Assembly: GCA_041648755.1 (NCBI GenBank)
Contig: JBAZOJ010000176.1
Span: forward strand, 1 to 7,944
DNA from: JBAZOJ01 sp041648755
GTDB taxonomy: Bacteria > Planctomycetota > B143-G9
Direction of reading: 5' to 3'
Length of the DNA: 7,944 nt
Notes under the pieces: generated by a model
Databases searched by the model: none
Told to the model about the DNA's origin: nothing
The model's input: the letters and a program-made list of their open reading frames with translations, nothing else
Position numbers and translations under genes: made by a program
Shown here: positions 6,574 to 7,944 of the stretch, piece by piece
How the letters are laid out: every line of letters begins with the position of its first letter
Position numbering within the stretch: position 1 is the stretch's first letter

Positions 6574-7728
6574 ATGGGAATCATCGCAGGCTCGACAACG
6601 TTTACGCGTTACTATGCCTCCAAAACGAAAATCGACCCCTTCGGCGAGGGGTTCGAGCAGAACATTCGTCGCAACGCCTCGCACAATATAGAGACGCTTT
6701 CGACAGATAAGGCGGTGGGCTGGGTCGCGCCAACGCATTTGCTTGACGCCAACCTTTCTCTCGAGAAGACGGTGTTTGGCGACTGGCTTTGCATCGTGAT
6801 GCGTGCTGACCATCGTTCTGTTCCGTCAAACCTGCTGAAAGCCTATGTTGAGATCGAAATTGACGGTCTCTTGCGTAACGGGAAGGGCAAGATAGCCCGC
6901 AAAGAGAAGCTGGAGATTGCCGAGAAGGTTCACGATGAGATGATCAAGAAGGTCCTTCCGCGGATCGCCGGCACCGACGTTGCATGGAACCTGAAAACGG
7001 GTGACGTGTTTGTCGGAACGCAGTCCGCCGCTGCTTTGGACTCCTTTGCTGTCCTGTTTAAAGACACATTCGGGGTGGAAGTCTATCCCGCTGACATCCG
7101 CGAAATGGTCGGGCGATTCGGATCCGAGGAGCTGTCGTTCAAGTTCTCCGATCTGCTCCCCTCCAATTTCACACAGAAAGAAGCTCCATCTCAGAATCCC
7201 GATGGCAGCGTATTGCCGCTTGCCGATGAGTTCATTGGCAGGGAGTTCCTGACTTGGCTCTGGTATGCGTCAGAGACCCGTAGCGGCGATTTCAAGCTGC
7301 TCGACAAGACATCTGTCAGCATTCTGGTAGAGGACTTCCTCGTGTTTGCCACTGGCGAAAAGGAAGGGCAGAAGAGCATCCTCCGCAATGGAACCCCGAC
7401 GAGTTCGGCCGAGGCTTACATCTCGATGAAATCGGGAAGGATGCTCGAAAAGGCCAAAATCACGCTGGCCGATTCTGAGCAGGAGTGGCACTTCACCTTG
7501 TCAAGCAACTCACTGTCCATATCCGGACTGAAGTTGCCCAAGGGAGAAGAAAGACATCCGGCGGGCAGAGCAAGAGAGCGTTGCGACGCACTGAGAAGAC
7601 TCGAAAAGTACATAGATGGTCTGTTCCTCAGTTTCCTGAAGCTTCGCACCGGCGAAAAAGAATGGGAAATCGAGCGCCGCCGCCTGATGGACTGGATCAC
7701 CAAGAAGGGACCGGGGCACGCGGGCTAA
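6574..7728 (+). CDS. rdgC: RdgC-family recombination-associated protein
   Basis: This is a 384-residue soluble protein. RdgC in E. coli (about 303 residues) is a ring-shaped DNA-binding protein that restrains RecA-promoted strand exchange. Similarity to RdgC as I recall it runs along most of the length: V-G-W-V-A-P at 48-53 (E. coli has MGWVPP), I-K-K-V-L-P-R at 124-130, a W-N-L-x-x-G-x-V-F-V strand at 138-147 followed by A-x-x-x-x-x-x-x-F-K-x-T-F-G, then L-T-W-L-W at 226-230 with G-D-F-K-L-L-D at 238-244 and V-E-D at 252-254. The start M-G-I-I-A-G-S-T-T-F-T-R-Y is typical of the delta-proteobacterial form of the family. The extra length lies between about 175 and 220 and near the C-terminus (W364, W374). 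It starts 6 bases after the NimA-like gene, with no strong ribosome binding site, so it is probably co-transcribed. No nuclease or ATPase motif is visible. Family membership is fairly secure; the exact function in this lineage is inferred. Confidence 0.8.
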   Translation: MGIIAGSTTFTRYYASKTKIDPFGEGFEQNIRRNASHNIETLSTDKAVGWVAPTHLLDANLSLEKTVFGDWLCIVMRADHRSVPSNLLKAYVEIEIDGLLRNGKGKIARKEKLEIAEKVHDEMIKKVLPRIAGTDVAWNLKTGDVFVGTQSAAALDSFAVLFKDTFGVEVYPADIREMVGRFGSEELSFKFSDLLPSNFTQKEAPSQNPDGSVLPLADEFIGREFLTWLWYASETRSGDFKLLDKTSVSILVEDFLVFATGEKEGQKSILRNGTPTSSAEAYISMKSGRMLEKAKITLADSEQEWHFTLSSNSLSISGLKLPKGEERHPAGRARERCDALRRLEKYIDGLFLSFLKLRTGEKEWEIERRRLMDWITKKGPGHAG

Positions 7729-7736
7729 AAAAGTGC

Positions 7737-7764
7737 TTGACTTGGCCTCGTAGGCGCATAAAAT
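7737..7764 (+). promoter_or_regulatory. Near-consensus promoter of the tRNA operon
   Basis: TTGACT (7737-7742) and TAAAAT (7759-7764) are separated by 16 bases. The -35 box begins 8 bases after the stop of the RdgC-like gene. Transcription would start around 7771, about 15 bases ahead of the mature tRNA-Thr. The boxes and spacing match the promoter upstream of paralog 3 closely (same TTGACT, same 16-base gap), which supports both calls. Confidence 0.75.
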
Positions 7765-7785
7765 ACCCCTTCGCGTTTTGGTTGC

Positions 7786-7861
7786 GCCACCTTAGCTCAA
7801 TCGGTAGAGCAGCGGTTTTGTAAACCGCAGGTTTCCGGTTCAAGTCCGGAAGGTGGCTCCA
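7786..7861 (+). tRNA. tRNA-Thr (anticodon TGT)
   Basis: A complete 76-base cloverleaf can be drawn. The acceptor stem pairs GCCACCT (7786-7792) with AGGTGGC (7851-7857). The D stem pairs GCTC with GAGC. The anticodon stem pairs GCGGT (7812-7816) with ACCGC (7824-7828), and the loop TTTGTAA places TGT at 7819-7821. The variable loop is AGGTT. The T stem pairs TCCGG with CCGGA around TTCAAGT. The discriminator is T, followed by an encoded CCA (7859-7861). The tRNA reads ACA and related threonine codons. It is the first gene of a tRNA cluster, 23 bases before tRNA-Tyr. Confidence 0.97.
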
Positions 7862-7884
7862 GCAGTAGAACTGAGTTTTTCGGT

Positions 7885-7944
7885 GGAGACGTACCCAAGC
7901 GGCCAAAGGGGACAGACTGTAAATCTGTTGGTTTCTACCTTCGT
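7885..7944 (+). tRNA. tRNA-Tyr (anticodon GTA), 3'-truncated by the window end
   Basis: The first 60 bases of a class II tRNA are present. The 5' acceptor strand is GGAGACG (7885-7891), followed by TA. The D arm is CCC ... GGG with the AAGCGGCCAAA loop. The anticodon stem pairs ACAGA (7912-7916) with TCTGT (7924-7928), and the loop CTGTAAA places GTA at 7919-7921. The sequence after the anticodon arm opens a long variable arm, as expected for tyrosine tRNA. The T arm and the 3' acceptor strand lie beyond the window. Confidence 0.93.

Noticed and set aside
7729..7785. Possible tRNA-adjacent integration site or mobile element remnant
   Set aside because: There is no integrase and no direct repeat of the tRNA 3' end elsewhere in the window. 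The gap is fully explained by the tRNA promoter and leader.
1..7944. CRISPR array, insertion sequence or phage genes
   Set aside because: No regularly spaced short repeats, terminal inverted repeats, transposase or phage structural genes were seen.

Overview
The window comes from a moderately GC-rich bacterium that I cannot place taxonomically. Three proteins carry Sec-type secreted architecture (two visible signal peptides). The RdgC-like protein opens like the delta-proteobacterial/Geobacter-type members of its family as I remember them (start MGIIAGSTTFTRY). The tRNA-Thr gene encodes its own CCA. These point to a Gram-negative or Gram-negative-like lineage, possibly one of the uncultivated phyla rich in repeat-bearing surface proteins. 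Every gene and RNA is on the plus strand.

Region 1 (1-4084) and region 2 (4221-6062) form a tandem family of three paralogous exported proteins. The first is cut by the left window edge. The second (677-4084) has a signal peptide, a MAM/jelly-roll-like domain, six repeats of about 80 residues ending in T-I-T-W-N-W, a predicted seven-bladed beta-propeller, a Ser/Thr/Gly linker and a C-terminal block starting C-F-[IV]-A-T. The third (4221-6062) has a signal peptide, two of the same repeats, the same propeller and the same C-terminal block. The block is 67-68 residues long in all three and aligns without gaps over its first 41 residues. It matches what I know as the CFI-box C-terminal domain, whose function is, as far as I know, unestablished. 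Genes 1 and 2 are 39 bp apart with no promoter between them. A perfect 12-bp hairpin follows gene 2, and gene 3 has its own sigma70-like promoter.

Region 3 (6067-7728) holds two short-gap genes following gene 3: a flavin-binding pyridoxamine-5'-phosphate-oxidase-fold protein (NimA-like, 4 bp gap) and a full-length RdgC-family protein (6 bp gap). They are probably read from the gene 3 promoter, though their roles look intracellular and unrelated to the secreted protein.

Region 4 (7737-7944) is the start of a stable-RNA operon. A near-consensus promoter is followed by tRNA-Thr(TGT) and a tRNA-Tyr(GTA) truncated by the window end. This is the gene order at the start of the E. coli thrU-tyrU-glyT-thrT-tufB operon, so tRNA-Gly, tRNA-Thr(GGT) and tuf are predicted just downstream.
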